From assembly GCA_951217055.1 (NCBI GenBank), contig OX578286.1:38038345-38102344 (forward strand): DNA of 64,000 nt, in the 5' to 3' direction. Below are positions 12,370 to 24,894 of the stretch, in pieces. This stretch comes from Gerris lacustris (taxonomy: Eukaryota > Arthropoda > Insecta > Hemiptera > Gerridae). The notes beneath the pieces were generated by a model. The model did not search any database. It saw nothing but the letters and a program-made list of their open reading frames with translations, and was not told the origin of the DNA. Numbering within the stretch: the stretch's first letter is position 1; every line of letters begins with the position of its first letter. The position numbers and the translations under genes are program-made.

Positions 12370-12555
12370 GTAAATTGCACCACTCCTGTTTAAAACGAAG
12401 TAGACCAAACTATGTTAATTGCATTACTCCAATTTGAAACGAAGTAAGTCAAACCATGTAAATTGCACCACTCCTGTTTAAAACGAAGTAGACCAAACTA
12501 TGTTAATTGCATTACTCCAATTTGAAACGAAGTAAGTCAAACCATGTAAATTGCA
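12370..12555. repeat. 88-bp tandem duplication
   Basis: GTAAATTGCACCACTCCTG recurs at 12370 and 12458 and starts a partial third copy. Each unit holds two related half-units containing AAACGAAGTA. Confidence 0.85.
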
Positions 12556-12570
12556 CCACTACCTCTTGAA

Positions 12571-13310
12571 AAACTAAATGTCCCTTAGTCTAACTTAAAG
12601 ATTGGACTAATGTCACTTTTTGTTACATAAGTGTGATGTTCCTTTGTCCCAAAATACATTGGACTAAATGTTCCTTTGTCTAACTTAAAGATTGGACTAA
12701 TGTCACTTTTTGTTACATAAGTGTGATGTTCCTTTGTCCCAAAATACATTGGACTAAATGTTCCTTTGTCTAACTTAAAGATTGGACTAATGTCACTTTT
12801 TGTTACATAAGTGTGATGTTCCTTTGTCCCAAAATACATTGGACTAAATGTTCCTTTGTCTAACTTAAAGATTGGACTAATGTCACTTTTTGTTACATAA
12901 GTGTGATGTTCCTTTGTCCCAAAATACATTGGACTAAATGTCCCTTTGTCTAACTTAAAGATTGGACTAATGTCACTTTTTGTTACATAAGTGTGATGTT
13001 CCTTTGTCCCAAAATACATTGGACTAAATGTTCCTTTGTCTAACTTAAAGATTGGACTAATGTCACTTTTTGTTACATAAGTGTGATGTTCCTTTGTCCC
13101 AAAATACATTGGACTAAATGTCCCTTTGTCTAACTTAAAGATTGGACTAATGTCACTTTTTGTTACATAAGTGTGATGTTCCTTTGTCCCAAAATACATT
13201 GGACTAAATGTTCCTTTGTCTAACTTAAAGATTGGACTAATGTCACTTTTTGTTACATAAGTGTGATGTTCCTTTGTCCCAAAATACATTGGACTAAATG
13301 TTCCTTTGTC
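12571..13310. repeat. 90-bp satellite derived from MITE family M, about 8 copies
   Basis: GGACTAAATG recurs exactly every 90 bp from 12661 to 13291, and copies differ at only one or two positions. The unit includes GTGATGTTCCTTTGTCCCAA and ACATTGGACTAAA, the interior of MITE family M. Because 90 is a multiple of 3, the minus strand reads as a 234-codon open frame repeating a 30-residue unit. That frame is an artefact of the period, not a gene. Confidence 0.93.
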
Positions 13311-14082
13311 TTAGTTGATTGTCAGGCTAACAGATATTGTCACTTTCAATTACAGAAGTGTGATATCTGTTTTTCTTACTTCGTAAAACATTCTTTTTAT
13401 ATTTCTGCTAAAATAAAATGGTGCAATTTACATATACTAAAAATATAAAATAATAATAATATAGCCTTTACATAATATAATATAGCTCCAGATTACATTA
13501 AAAATAAAAAAAAATAAAAATACATATTTGTATTAAATGTAAAAATCATATGACTTTTAATTTAACATTTTTTATTTCTGTATGTAGGCAACTTCGACCG
13601 TTTAACACGATGCGATGGTCAGAATAAAGAGAGAATGACGGCCCTACGATAAATAGAATTTATTAGACACACTGTTTATGACTTATAAACCAATCAGAAT
13701 TAATAACCATCTTTATTGGCAGATTGGTTAAACCAATAGACACCATGAATGTTTAATTTTTAAAAGCTATTAAAATTTCGATAGCTTAACTTGAAGAATG
13801 TTGAGAACACTGGGTGAATGTTGAAAAGGTCAAGTTATCTCTAGAGATATTACTCTCGTAAAGTTCCCATCTCGTCTTATTGTTATTCTAAGCTGGTTGT
13901 TGCCCTAAATTTCAGTTCCTAAATACCCTTTAAGCCTTAGAAGCCCTGTATCAAAACTTTTACTACATAAAATATTCCGTGCTCTATTCATTAAAGTTGA
14001 AAATTCGAATCCCTTTTTTAAAAAAAAAATATATCAACTTTGAACTATTACACATTTTATAATTTCGTATTAAGTTTGAGTA
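13311..14082. other. Intergenic, no gene seen
   Basis: AT-rich DNA. The first ~60 bases are a diverged extension of the MITE-M interior. Confidence 0.5.
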
Positions 14083-14312
14083 CTTCTTTAGATTGTTACT
14101 CCCCTATGTTGTTTTAGAATATAAATGGATATAATTATTTATACATTCCTTTATCTAAATAACTATTGTGATGAAGGAATTTTTAGTCCAATGCACTTTG
14201 GGACAAAAGGAATATCACACTCCTATTTTTATAAGGGGAGTAACAGTCTAAAGGAGAACATTCTGTACACCTTCATTAGATTGTTACTCCCTTCTGTTTT
14301 TTTGTCTAAAGA
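14083..14312. mobile_element. MITE family M, copy 5
   Basis: It begins CTTCTTTAGATTGTTACTCC and carries the interior TTTAGTCCAATGCACTTTGG. The right end is degenerate (GTCTAAAGAG). Confidence 0.7.
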
Positions 14313-14590
14313 GTTATCCAAGTTTGAACAAATACAAATATTCTAATTATATTTATTTCAATAACCATCTATATGGTTAACCATGGTTATTCTTCCGATG
14401 CTAAACGTACTACAACTAATTCATTTATTACAACTTTATTTATTCATATATTCTTATATTATATATTAATCATATATTCTTATATTATATATAATTCATA
14501 TATTCATTCATTACAACTTTTATTCATTTTTACTACAACTTATATTCATTTAAAAAATCGAAATAGATTTAAAATTAGACAGATTTAAAA
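14313..14590. other. Low-complexity AT-rich stretch
   Basis: Repeats of the TATTCATATATTCTTATATT kind. No gene. Confidence 0.5.
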
Positions 14591-15170
14591 TAGTCCACAG
14601 GCCACCATAAGAAGTGAGTCGCTGATTAATAAAGTTTTCTTACCTTATGGAATCGCTTATTTATGCCTTGTCCACCGATGAATTGGGTATATGGCAACTG
14701 GGCGCTGGGCCATTTCTTTTTTGTTGACATGCCAAACTTGCCCTTGTGCGGGAACATTGAAAAGAGATGGATAAAATTTTGATTTTCACAGGATCGTTTA
14801 AATAAATTATTTAAAAAACAGTGGTAAAGGTGGCCACCGATACGAGTGGGCCGTTTTCTTTTCAACGTCCCCGCAGAGCGATATGTTGGGGCGGTGGACA
14901 CCCCAAACGGCCCACTCATATCGGTGGCCACGTGTACCACTGTTTTTTAAATAATTTAATTAAACGATCCTGTGAAAATCAAAATTTTATCTATCCATTT
15001 TCAATGTTCCCGCACAAGGGCAAGTTTGGCATGTCAACAAAAAAGAAATGGCCCAGCGCCCAGTTGCCATATACCCAATTCATCGGTGGACAAGGCATAA
15101 ATAAGCGATTCCATAAGGTAAGAAAACTTTATCAATCAGCGACTCACTTCTTATGGTGGCCTGTGGACTA
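14591..15170. mobile_element. Fold-back element, two ~270-bp arms, short loop
   Basis: The ends are TAGTCCACAGGCCACC and its complement, with arms nearly identical over about 270 bp around a ~60-bp centre near 14881. A TA at each end could be a TA target duplication, which would suggest a Tc1/mariner-type MITE. Because of the symmetry, both strands show the same frame (STKKKWPSAQLPYTQFIGGQ), unlike any family I recognise. A transcript would form one long hairpin. Confidence 0.85.
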
Positions 15171-15209
15171 AAATAGAAGGAGGGAAAAAATTAAATTAAT
15201 TATACAATA

Positions 15210-15690
15210 ATGGTTAATTTAAATCAAATTATAATTATTATTTACTACGGGAAACAGACAGTGAAAAATACACTCCAGCGCCGGGATTTGAACCACACCA
15301 CGGGTCTCCTGTATTTCCAGTACATATGCTCTTGCCAACTAAGCTACGCAGGAGAATGATTTTTCACTGCCGTAATCGATAACTAGTCCCGAATCCAAGC
15401 TTTCAATATTCATATACATTTAGACAGTCAATATTTATGACATTAGAACTAAACCGAGAATTAACGCTTATAATTATAAAGTACTCAATTAGTACCTGTA
15501 CCTTGTACAATCAATTCGAAATTCAATTTTTAAGTTTTTGGTAGTTTTCATACTACGGAAAGTTTAAATTTTAATTTAAATCAAATTATAATTATTATTT
15601 ACTACGGGAAACAGACAGTGAAAAATATTTTATTTAAATTAAAATTTAAACTTTCCGTAGTATGAAAACTACCAAATACTTAAAAATTCA
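15210..15690. mobile_element. Fold-back family FB, copy 1, carrying a tRNA-like sequence
   Basis: The arms contain TTTAATTTAAATCAAATTAT followed by AATTATTATTTACTACGGGA. A compact palindrome at 15535-15676 has arms reading GGTAGTTTTCATACTACGGA. The tRNA-like segment lies inside at 15273-15353. A related element lies at 34.4-34.6 kb. Confidence 0.7.
15273..15353 (-). tRNA. tRNA-like sequence (anticodon loop CTGGAAA), degenerate
   Basis: Reading the minus strand: acceptor-like TCCTGCG and CGCTGGA with one mismatch; a D-arm with GCTTAGTTGGCAAGAGC; an anticodon hairpin TGTA-CTGGAAA-TACA, giving GGA; then GGTTCAAATCCC. The T-stem pairs poorly and the variable region is long. GGA would read a serine codon, but the fold and the repeat context point to a pseudo-tRNA or mobile promoter rather than a working gene. 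Confidence 0.5.
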
Positions 15691-16029
15691 ATAATGGTTA
15701 GTAAAAGCATAAGATCATTCAATACATTTGAAGTTAATTGTTTAATTGAGCTAACAATGTATACAGCCTGAGTTCATGTTGATGGCAACCGTATGAGAAG
15801 TGGGATGCAGAAAAACGTAAGCATACTGAAAATTAACAATTTCTTTAATTTAAGATTTTAGAAAATATTTATTTAAGGCATTGAGGGTTACCTAATAGTT
15901 GTCTTATATTGAGCTGAAATTGTGCATAACTCGTGTTTATGTTGATTGAAACATTATTAATGGAGAAAATACAGAAATAAAAGTTAACTTATACTATAGT
16001 TATTTATGTAACTAGGCAGAAAAATGGAA
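15691..16029. other. Intergenic, no gene seen
   Basis: AT-rich, no recognisable repeat or frame. Confidence 0.5.
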
Positions 16030-16260
16030 TTTTACTGACGAGTGATTAGATTAGCCTCCGAGCCGAAGGCGAGGACAGGCTGTGATAATTAACTGCCGAG
16101 GCGAAGCCGAGGCAGGTAATTTACCTATTTGACTGCCGAGGCGAAGCTGAGGCAGGCAATGAATAAACGAGACAGAAATGTTTCCTTTGCTGCCTTGTTG
16201 CATACAATATTTTATCTACTTGCGGCAGAAAAATGAAGCTGCTAAAATGTTATCTTTATT
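16030..16260. repeat. GC-rich hairpin repeat cluster
   Basis: Three tandem copies of a self-complementary motif like CTGCCGAGGCGAAGCCGAGG. The same motif and a shared CATACAATATTTTATCT tail occur at 53.7-53.87 kb, so this is an interspersed element with GC-rich subterminal hairpins. Confidence 0.65.
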
Positions 16261-17766
16261 AATATAACATAGTTAATAACTATGAGTCATAAATAGAGAT
16301 AATAACATATGTGTTAACTAAAATTAATGTTCAAATAAGAAACTTGGGAATAATAACCAATAAGTGAAAAGCAAATTAAATCTATAACAACAAAATACCA
16401 AACACACGTTTATAACACACATAACTTCTGAGTGAATAATGCACGCAATATAAAATATTTATTTATATATTTACTAACAAATTACTGAAAGTATTAAAGA
16501 TATCTTCTATTGCTTAAAAGAAAAGAAGTAACTAGGATAAATCAAGAAAAGTAGCTAGTCTAATCTAGAATGACTTTAATAATAATAATAATAATAATAT
16601 GGATGTTCAATGTTTACATGACGCTGCAGTATAGCCAGTGACTCTACTATTTTTTTAATTAAAGATCTACTAATCATTGAACTTATTTAACAGAATTAGC
16701 AAATACAAACAAATTATTTTATAATTAAAACGTTTATTTTTAAATATTACTTATTAAACTATAATATATGATGTTATAAGATAGAGATAATAGTATAAAC
16801 TGTCATTGCCAACATTATAAAAGTAATCATTTTACTGCCTAGGCTGTAAAATTCACTTCTATAACCATTTAGATTCTTAACATCTAAAACTATTCTCCTT
16901 ATAAACTGTTTCATAAATCAACTAAAAACAGACTCTCGGCAAAAACCAATTTAGACAAAAGTAAAAAAAAAAAAGGCTCAATTCTAAAACAACACCAAAA
17001 AATCTAGTTTTGGAAAATCCAAGCAAAACCCTTAAAAACTCTTTTTAAATAAAAAAAAGTTTTTTAAAACAGAAACTATAAACGATACAGTCACACGAAA
17101 CAGCTATTAAAAAAATAACTAACTACCTATTATCGCAATTGTTTACAAGTCTATTGCAGTAAACATGAGAGAAAACAATAGGAATAAAGGTCTGTTTTTA
17201 CGACTTCTCTCTCCAAAAAACAAAAAAACGTAAAATAGTTTAGCTTTTGCTCTTGCGTTTGTTATTGTCGTACTGCTTATAAATATACTTTGAAATCATT
17301 AACAATTGATTAAAACTATTTATAGTTTAGGAAGGTTCCCCTCCTTTTTTTTTGGTAAATTATTTATATTCTTTGAAACACAAAGAAACATGGTATGTTA
17401 AAGAAAACGATCGTAAATTTAGTGTACAAACTGTAAGAGAATTATTTGATATTGACAATTACTTTTTGTTACTTATGTTCAATTTATTTGTTTATATTTA
17501 TTTTATTTCGTTTCTTCTTTTTCTTCATGTTTGGATTCAAAGAGAGTTTTTATTGTGGGAAGAAAGAAATTGGGACAATTTTTTGGGGTAATTCCAGATA
17601 GAGATTCTTGAGTAATTTTAAGAATTAATTAAAAAGTTTTGAAATTACATATCGAATACGATTAAATAATAAAATGTACATTGACGAATAAAAAGATTTA
17701 ATAAAGACAAATTAATAATAAAGCAAATAGTATTAATTTAATGAATAAAGTGAACGAATAGTAAAA

Positions 17767-17806
<40 letters not shown>

Positions 17807-18099
17807 TAATTATAAGTATGGTATTAAATGTTATTAAGATTAAATGAACACGAACGAATAGTAAACTATAAATAAATGAGAGCGAATAAATGAGGAAGCT
17901 ATAATGTTTAATCTTTGTTTGGCTCGATCTCTAGCTAATCCATCTCTCTTAGAAATTGAGCAGTAAGTATAATTGGTAAATTCAAGAGATGGAGGGTTAA
18001 GAAATCGTTTTATGTTACTTTCTCTCCCCTTTCTTAATTTATTGTTATTATCATTCTCTTTAACTACTAAAGCATTTATTTTTTCAATCTTCTATCTAA
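16261..18099. other. Intergenic with microsatellites
   Basis: AT-rich. It holds an (AAT)n run at about 16577-16598 and an A-run followed by (TA)n at about 17763-17808. The frames at 17352-17591 and 17973-18188 are low-complexity. Confidence 0.55.
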
Positions 18100-19180
18100 C
18101 ATTGATCAAATCTTTAACCCCCTTAAACTTTCATCTTTCATTAAACACAATCATTTATTTCCTTAACCTTTTATCTAGCATTGACTAAATCATTTACCTC
18201 CTTAATCTTCCTTCTTTCATTGAGAACAATCCTTTATATATTTAAACTTCTATCTAGCATTGACTAAATCATTCATCTGCTTAATTTTCCATCTTTCATT
18301 GAACACAATCCTTTATTTCCTTAACCTGTTATCTAGCATTGACCAAATCATTCATCTCCTTAATCTTCCATCTTTCATTGAGAACAATCCTTTATATCCT
18401 TGACCTTCTATCTATCATTAACCGAATCATTCATCTCCTTAATCTTCCATCTTTCATTGAGAACAATCCTTTATATCCTTGACCTTCTATCTATCATTGA
18501 CCGAATCCTTCATCTCCTTAATCTTCCATCTTTCATTGAGAACAATCCTTTATATCCTTGACCTTCTATCTATCATTGACCGAATCATTCATCTCCTTAA
18601 TCTTCCATCTTTCATTGAGAACAATCCTTTATATCCTTGACCTTCTATCTATAATTGACCGAATCATTCATCTCCTTAATCTTCCATCTTTCATTGAGAA
18701 CAATCCTTTATATCCTTGACCTTCTATCTATCATTGACCGAATCATTCATCTCCTTAATCTTCCATCTTTCATTGAGAACAATCCTTTATATCCTTGACC
18801 TTCTATCTATCATTGACCGAATCATTCATCTGCTTAATCTTCCATCTTTCATTGAGAACAATCCTTTATATCCTTGACCTTCTATCTATCATTGACCGAA
18901 TCATTCATCTCCTTAATCTTCCATCTTTCATTGAGAACAATCATTTATATCCTTGACCTTCTATCTATCATTGACCGAATCATTCATCTCCTTAATCTTC
19001 CATCTTTCATTGAGAACAATCCTTTATATCCTTGACCTTCTATCTATAATTGACCGAATCATTCATCTCCTTAATCTTCCATCTTTCATTGAGAACAATC
19101 CTTTATATCCTTAACCTTTCACCTAGCATTGACCAAATCATTCATCTCCTTAATCTTCCTTTCCTTATTTACCTTTATAA
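18100..19180. repeat. Tandem array, 79-bp unit, about 13 copies
   Basis: Units run GACCGAATCATTCATCTCCT, TAATCTTCCATCTTTCATTG and on, with a period of exactly 79 bp (for example 18499 and 18578). Inner copies are nearly identical and both flanks decay. It is pyrimidine-rich on the plus strand. Confidence 0.92.
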
Positions 19181-20047
19181 CCATCTGTCGTCTCCACAAT
19201 CTTGCTTTTACTATCTCTCATTGAACTTATTCCTCTATCTCCTCAATTGCCTCACCTTCCATTGAACATAATCCTTAAAATCCTTAATCTTCTATCTCGC
19301 ATTGACTGAATTTATCTCCTCAATCTTCTATCTTGTGTAAAAACAATCTTTCATATCCTTAATCCTCAATCCATATATGGAATTAACCCCATCATTCACT
19401 TCTCATGATTGGATGTTAAGAAACCGTAAAGAACTGTTACGGCATATAGAGGAAGTAATTTTATAGCACAAGAAAGTAAGCGAATTATAATCACTATTGA
19501 TCATCATTGTTGCTTAGCTGTTCGTTGAAGAAGTAATAAATCTGAAAGCAAGATGAAAGTGGCTGTCAAAGCTTTGACTTATCTCTGCTATTCCACTCTT
19601 CTCTCTTTCCACTAACTTTTCTTCCTTCTACTTTAATATCCTAATTAAAATTCAAGGCAATTAATCTCCCTCCCCATCCTCATCTTTTTCGTAACAATTC
19701 ATCATTTTACTGCCCATTTCTCTTATTATTTATTTATTACATACATAAAATACACCCTTTTTGTATTCTTATTCATCTCATTTATGACACAATATATTTT
19801 TCTTTTCCATTGCCTCAATAAATATCATTATTATTAATTAAAAAGTTAAAATGGAGTTTAAAAAAATAAACGATGGTAATTATAAACAAATAAATTTATA
19901 GTTGAAATAAGCTCCATAATAGGCAACATCTTGTTAAAAAGTAATGTAGATAACTTTTTTCTAAAGAGTAATATTTGTGACCGAATCTAGGCGATGCAGA
20001 AGTTAAAAAGATGCAGCTAAAGGAAGCATAAAGAAAACTGGGGAAAT
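19181..20047. other. Intergenic, no gene seen
   Basis: The beginning still shows decayed array-like sequence to about 19370; the rest is AT-rich without a supported frame. Confidence 0.5.
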
Positions 20048-20476
20048 AGAATAATGAAAAAACGAAAAATCTCTCCACAAAATGAATGTTTACTACTCAA
20101 AACTAGTTTTTGGCCTCTCGGATCATCATCAGTGCTGCCAAAAGGTAAAGGAGAAACCCGAAAGAGAAACCCACGTAAGAGACAAAAAACGGACTCATTC
20201 ATTTTGTGGTACTTCTTTAGATTGTTACTCCCCCTATATTTCTTTAGAAGATAAATGCCTTTGACTAAATAACTATTAAGACAAAGGGATGTTTAGTCCA
20301 ATGTACTTTGGGACAAAAGAATATCACACTTCTGTTTTATAAGGGGAGTAACAGTTTAAAGAAGATTATTCAGTGCATCTTTTTACACTGTTACTCCCCT
20401 CTGTTTTTTTATAAGGGGAGTAACAATCTAAAGAAGAGCCCATTTTGTGGAGAGACTTTTCGTTTTTCATTATTCT
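20048..20476. mobile_element. Inverted-repeat element hosting a nested MITE M
   Basis: Arms of about 37 bp (AGAATAATGAAAAAACGAAA at the left, its complement at the right, reaching CTCCACAAAATG) enclose DNA that contains an entire family-M MITE at 20213-20436. The small frames here are on complementary strands of noncoding DNA. Confidence 0.7.
20213..20436. mobile_element. MITE family M, copy 6
   Basis: It has CTTCTTTAGATTGTTACTCC at the start, AACAATCTAAAGAAG at the end, and the interior TTTAGTCCAATGTACTTTGG. It also carries the internal head-to-head join seen in other copies. Confidence 0.8.
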
Positions 20477-20538
20477 ATTGACATCAACTCAACTTGTGAT
20501 CTTATTCTTCGGAACAGTGAAAGATTTAAAAGGCAAAA

Positions 20539-20736
20539 TCAGTACTGCAAATAGATAGCAGAAGGATAACTGCTTCCGTTTAGTGACAAGACATGTCTAC
20601 CTCCTGCGGCACCTTCATAGGATAGGTGTGGTGGAAATCCATGTTTACCCTCTACGTCAAGAAGATGAGAAATAGTTGTCCTGCAACTCTCAGAAAGTCC
20701 TGCTTTGATGGAGGACACCGTCAAGAATAACGACAT
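20539..20736 (-). other. 65-codon open frame of unknown nature
   Basis: The frame encodes SSIKAGLSESCRTTISHLLD and then VEGKHGFPPHLSYEG. Its composition is more balanced than the surrounding DNA, which is mildly coding-like. No family is recognised and there are no clear splice sites. It could be an exon or a transposon fragment. Confidence 0.2.
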
Positions 20737-20934
20737 GATGAAATTAAGATGTCCTCATTGTAGACTTCTACAAACCTGATGACTTAGTAACCAAGGGCTC
20801 AGCAGTTGATAAAGTAAGTTGTTTGATTGTCAATTCACTAATGCAAGTGGTAGAAATAGGTATATATGAGATATTAGTGAAAGCTATTAGTCTTATCAAA
20901 AATTAGTTACACAAGAACAAGATTAATAAACAGT

Positions 20935-21650
20935 TCAAGTGTTTGCTAGTCAGCACACAGCGAGGGTCCGTAGGCCACACTGTATAGTGTTTAACTGTAA
21001 AGTGTATAAACAGTGTTTTTTTAAAATGCTAAAAAGCTTACTTTGAACTATTCTAAGGGTCTGATATTCTCAAAACACACTCTGATAAATTATTTATTTT
21101 GCCACTGAACCGGACTACAACCATATAAATACATCGAAAAGACCATAATTATGAAAAAACGTATTTTGTCAATAAAAAATAAAATAATATTTTTTCGAAA
21201 TTTCCAAAAAGTGGTATCTTTACTTTTGGTCGAGAAGAATGTTCAGGAAGTTTTTCAGATTTTTTGCACTTCACATAAGTGAGATAGAGGGGGGGGACAC
21301 GCTTTACACCCACTTCAAACTTGCCCCTGCTCGCCCTATCAAAGTTATAACCAAAGAATTATATATTTTTGTAATCAGCTCGACGTACCCTTTCATATGA
21401 TACCCCTCACGGTGTCGAAAAAAAAATTAGAAAATTTTAACCCTTAAATTTTTTACCCTAATTTTTTTGAAAAATATTTTTTTTAAGTCACTATATTTTT
21501 AACATGTGTGGGCAGGTCCAAGACACACACATGCCAAATTTCAAAGTTATCGGACGAAAGGTGTAGCCGTGAGAGCTGGCGACCGGACGAACGGACAGAC
21601 ACACGCAGGAAAATATAAGGGTCCTTGGTTTTGCCTACGGACCCTAATAT
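20935..21650. mobile_element. Hairpin-ended repeat H1, full-length copy
   Basis: It begins with the TGCTAGTCAGCACA hairpin, then AGGGTCCGTAGGC (from 20963), and ends GCCTACGGACCCT (to 21645), so the ends are inverted. The right half has TGCCAAATTTCAAAGTTATC and a GGACGAACGGACAGACACAC stretch. There is no coding capacity. A second copy lies at 35.1-35.85 kb. Confidence 0.75.
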
Positions 21651-22009
21651 TATGGTAGATATAATGAATAAATGCTGGTCTAAACAATGTTGAACCTAAA
21701 ATATTCATGGTCAGGCCTAGTAAGGTGAAGAATATTTCCTTGGGTATAACCTGAGGAAAACTTAAACAACAAGGTTGTTTGTCAAGATTACAGGGCTCTT
21801 GTAATTAAATCACTCTCATTAAAAAAAAAAAACTCATCAACAAACCTACCTCGCCGAGGAAATTATTTTAAATATAACCTACATACTGTAATTATTAGGT
21901 AGAAGAATTGTTGTTGTATGACAATCTTTCTTAATATTATGTTTAATATTCCACAAGGAAAAAAAAAATACAGGGAAATACTTGCGTCCAAGTACTTTTT
22001 ACGGTTTCG
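21651..22009. other. Intergenic, no gene seen
   Basis: AT-rich, no recognisable feature. Confidence 0.5.
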
Positions 22010-23085
22010 TAGATGGTTAAGCATGCCCGTTATATAATTATGATTTTTTCAGGAAATTATTATCGCCCCACCATAAGGAATAAGCATAAATTATTTCAAA
22101 ATTTTTGGGGGCTATTTTTAGATATATTTCAACTCATAAAACCGATAAAGAATGCAACATTTAAAAAAGCATATATATATTGTTAACCTACTCTTCAGCT
22201 GCTTTCATTTGATACCTCTCTCGAAAATTGAATAAATTATAAATTTTTGAGTTTACTCCATTATTGTGAATTGCGAAAGCGAATATTTAATTTTTAACTT
22301 CTGTATATTTTTTACTACGTTTTTATTAGCTTGCATTCTTGTTTGTTTGTTTGTCCGGTACAAATCTGGCAATCGATTTCTAACTAACTTCCCGAATAGC
22401 TAGACATTTGAAACTTTTAGCATAGCTCAGAACACGATGACAATGCATTATTTTAATATTTTTAGCCATCTTTCAGCAGAATTTAATTAGTTTTCAGCAA
22501 ATTTTGCTGTGCGGAAAGTTAGTTCGGAAAAAATCCGTAAGTTATTTTATTTGTTTTGCCATATCCAATATTTACGCAATCTTCATTTTGACGGGTTTCA
22601 AATTTGTGATAGATAAACATTGAATGACAGCAAAACAGGAAATATCTATTATATTATTTATCGATTATATTATTTATATTATTTCAAATATATCAATGGC
22701 ATACTTTAGATTTGGTGTTGGGAAGATCCGTTGTACAAAGATTTATCCTTTTATAGGTTTAAAATCAACTCTCTGGATGGTTGTCATTTATGTGAAGTAA
22801 ATAAATTCGGAACTATTTTTTTTTCACTAACATTATATATTATATAACAATAACCATTATATTATCAACATTACATACGATTCAACAGAAAATTTAAAAA
22901 CGTAGTATATAAAAAGTTCTTTTTATCTTGAAATTATTCTATGGTTGGGTCAAAAAGTTACGCCAGTGTTTTAAATTGCAGCTCTTTTGCTGAAACGGTT
23001 TGGGCGCTATGAACCAAAGAGCGACGGACAGAAGGACACATCACCCTCGGCATAAGGGTTTCTAGAAGTATCTACGAAACCCTAA
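22010..23085. mobile_element. Repeat H2, relative of H1 with GGTTTCGTAGAT ends
   Basis: The left end carries CGGTTTCGTAGAT and the right end ATCTACGAAACCCT, inverted and similar to the H1 ends. Inside are the hinge TTGTTTGTTTGTTTGTCCGG, a GAAACTTTTAGCATAGCTC segment, and near the right end GAGCGACGGACAGAAGGACA. It is noncoding. Confidence 0.6.
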
Positions 23086-23204
23086 CAATTAGATTTCTAA
23101 ATTTTTCTTATAAAAATTTTCATTTTAGACGAATTTAGAAAATAATAAAAGCTATTATTGCTTCTGAGCTTACCGCAGATAACGGAATTATTTCTGTAAT
23201 TATG

Positions 23205-23555
23205 TTCACTTATTTATTATTTTACTTGTTAGCTTGCTACTTTGATTTATTGTTCTCTTTTTTATTAGTGTAATCGTTATCTTGTTTACTTGCTAGCTAG
23301 TTACTTTGATTTATTGCTCTCTTGTTTATTAGTGTAATCGTTATCTTGTTTACTTGCTAGCTAGTTACTTTGATTTATTGCTCTCTTGTTTATTAGTGTA
23401 ATCGTTATCTTGTTTACTTGTTAGCTTGTTTCTTTGATTTATTGCTCTCTTGTTTATTAGTGTAATCGTTATCTTGTTTACTTGCTAGCTAGTTACTTTG
23501 ATTTATTGCTCTCTTGTTTATTAGCGTAATCGTTATCTTGTTTACTTGCTAGCAT
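23205..23555. repeat. Tandem array, 64-bp unit, about 5.5 copies
   Basis: The unit TAGTGTAATCGTTATCTTGT, TTACTTGCTAGCTAGTTACT and on has a period of 64 bp (23270, 23334, 23398). Confidence 0.9.
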
Positions 23556-24894
23556 CTATATTTATTTGACCTAAATATATCATTCCATTACTTTGAGTAA
23601 GTTCGGTAGCAAAAATATATAGAGAGTAGACAAAAGAAATAAAAAAATAAGAAAAATGTATACACGGTATAAAAAGAAATGAAAATATTCACCAAAGAGT
23701 TCATTTTAAAATTAGAAGGACAAATATAGATATTATATACAAAACAGCTATTATTAAACAATGGTAAATTACAACTGAAAAAAAAAAAAAAAATGAAAAG
23801 GTAGAAAAAGACAGAACTACAAACATTAAAAATTGTAAACAAGAAACCCTGTATGTTTATTTACACGTCGTTCTTCCCAGTGAGAGAGCTTAAAGGCCTT
23901 CTGTTTATAAAACAATACATTTCATCTGGTATATTTCAAATTTTTTAGGGTGCTTGTTTCTTATTTTTTAATAATAGGCTATGAAATTAAACAGGTACTA
24001 TATTATTATACAGTGAACAATATATGTGTAAAAACAGTCTACCAATTTGTAAGACATATATAGCTTCCTCGCGTGATATTATTGGGAATTATCACATAGA
24101 TTTGGTACGGTTTCGATTCACAGTAGTGTCATATTTAATTTTATCCAGTATCAAATTTGCTCAGAAGAATTAAATTAAAATGGGATCATATAAGGCAAGG
24201 GCTGCTTCCGACATAACCTCTAAATTTCTAACCTTTAAAAATCGTATGAGTACTTTTAAAGATGTAAGGTGTAAATAAAAAAAAAATTGTGCGCATGCGG
24301 AGGATAAAGGAATGGACGCAAAACGTTTTGATTTACACGGCGCCAACAGTGGGCTGATTCTAACATAACCTAAAAATTTCATAAAAATATGATATATTTT
24401 TTGCAAACATTTTAAACAAACAACAGACAGACACTAGATAAAAATTGTTCCCTCAAGTCAAAAACGGATTTACTGAAAAATTATGTACCGGAAATATACA
24501 TAATACATCCTCCTGTTATGAAATTGTTTTATTTTAAGACTGATTTGAAACTAGAAGTTTATAACACTTGTGGTATAAACTGCACATACTTGCTTCAAGC
24601 ACGCACATTACTGTCTTAAACAGAAGGGTTTATATAAACTTCACTTGGTTAGAAGGCATATTACTGCCGCATTTACATAAATATAATATGTAGTAATATG
24701 CTTCATATGAAGTTTATACCCTCCTGTTTATGACAGTAATGTACCTGCTGAAGCAGTATAGGTGTAGTTAATAGTATCAGTGTAATACATTTTTAATTGA
24801 TTCGTTATTTTTAAATATAGAACATATTTAATGTTGTTGTTTTCTTCATTGTTGCCAATTTAAAATAAGCTTTAATCGGTTGAAAAATCATTTA
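23556..24894. other. Intergenic, no gene seen
   Basis: AT-rich. An imperfect inverted repeat lies at about 24550-24760 (AAGCACGCACATTACTGTC against GACAGTAATGTACCTGCT), with a centre near 24660. Frames such as 23588-23842 and 24170-24406 are low-complexity or unsupported. Confidence 0.5.

Noticed and set aside
12585..13289. 234-codon minus-strand open frame of perfect 30-residue repeats
   Set aside because: It is the in-frame reading of a 90-bp satellite made from MITE interior sequence. There is no promoter or splice context and the unit has no known domain.
14626..15171. Overlapping 104- and 116-codon frames on opposite strands
   Set aside because: They are the same palindrome read twice; the peptide matches no family I recognise.
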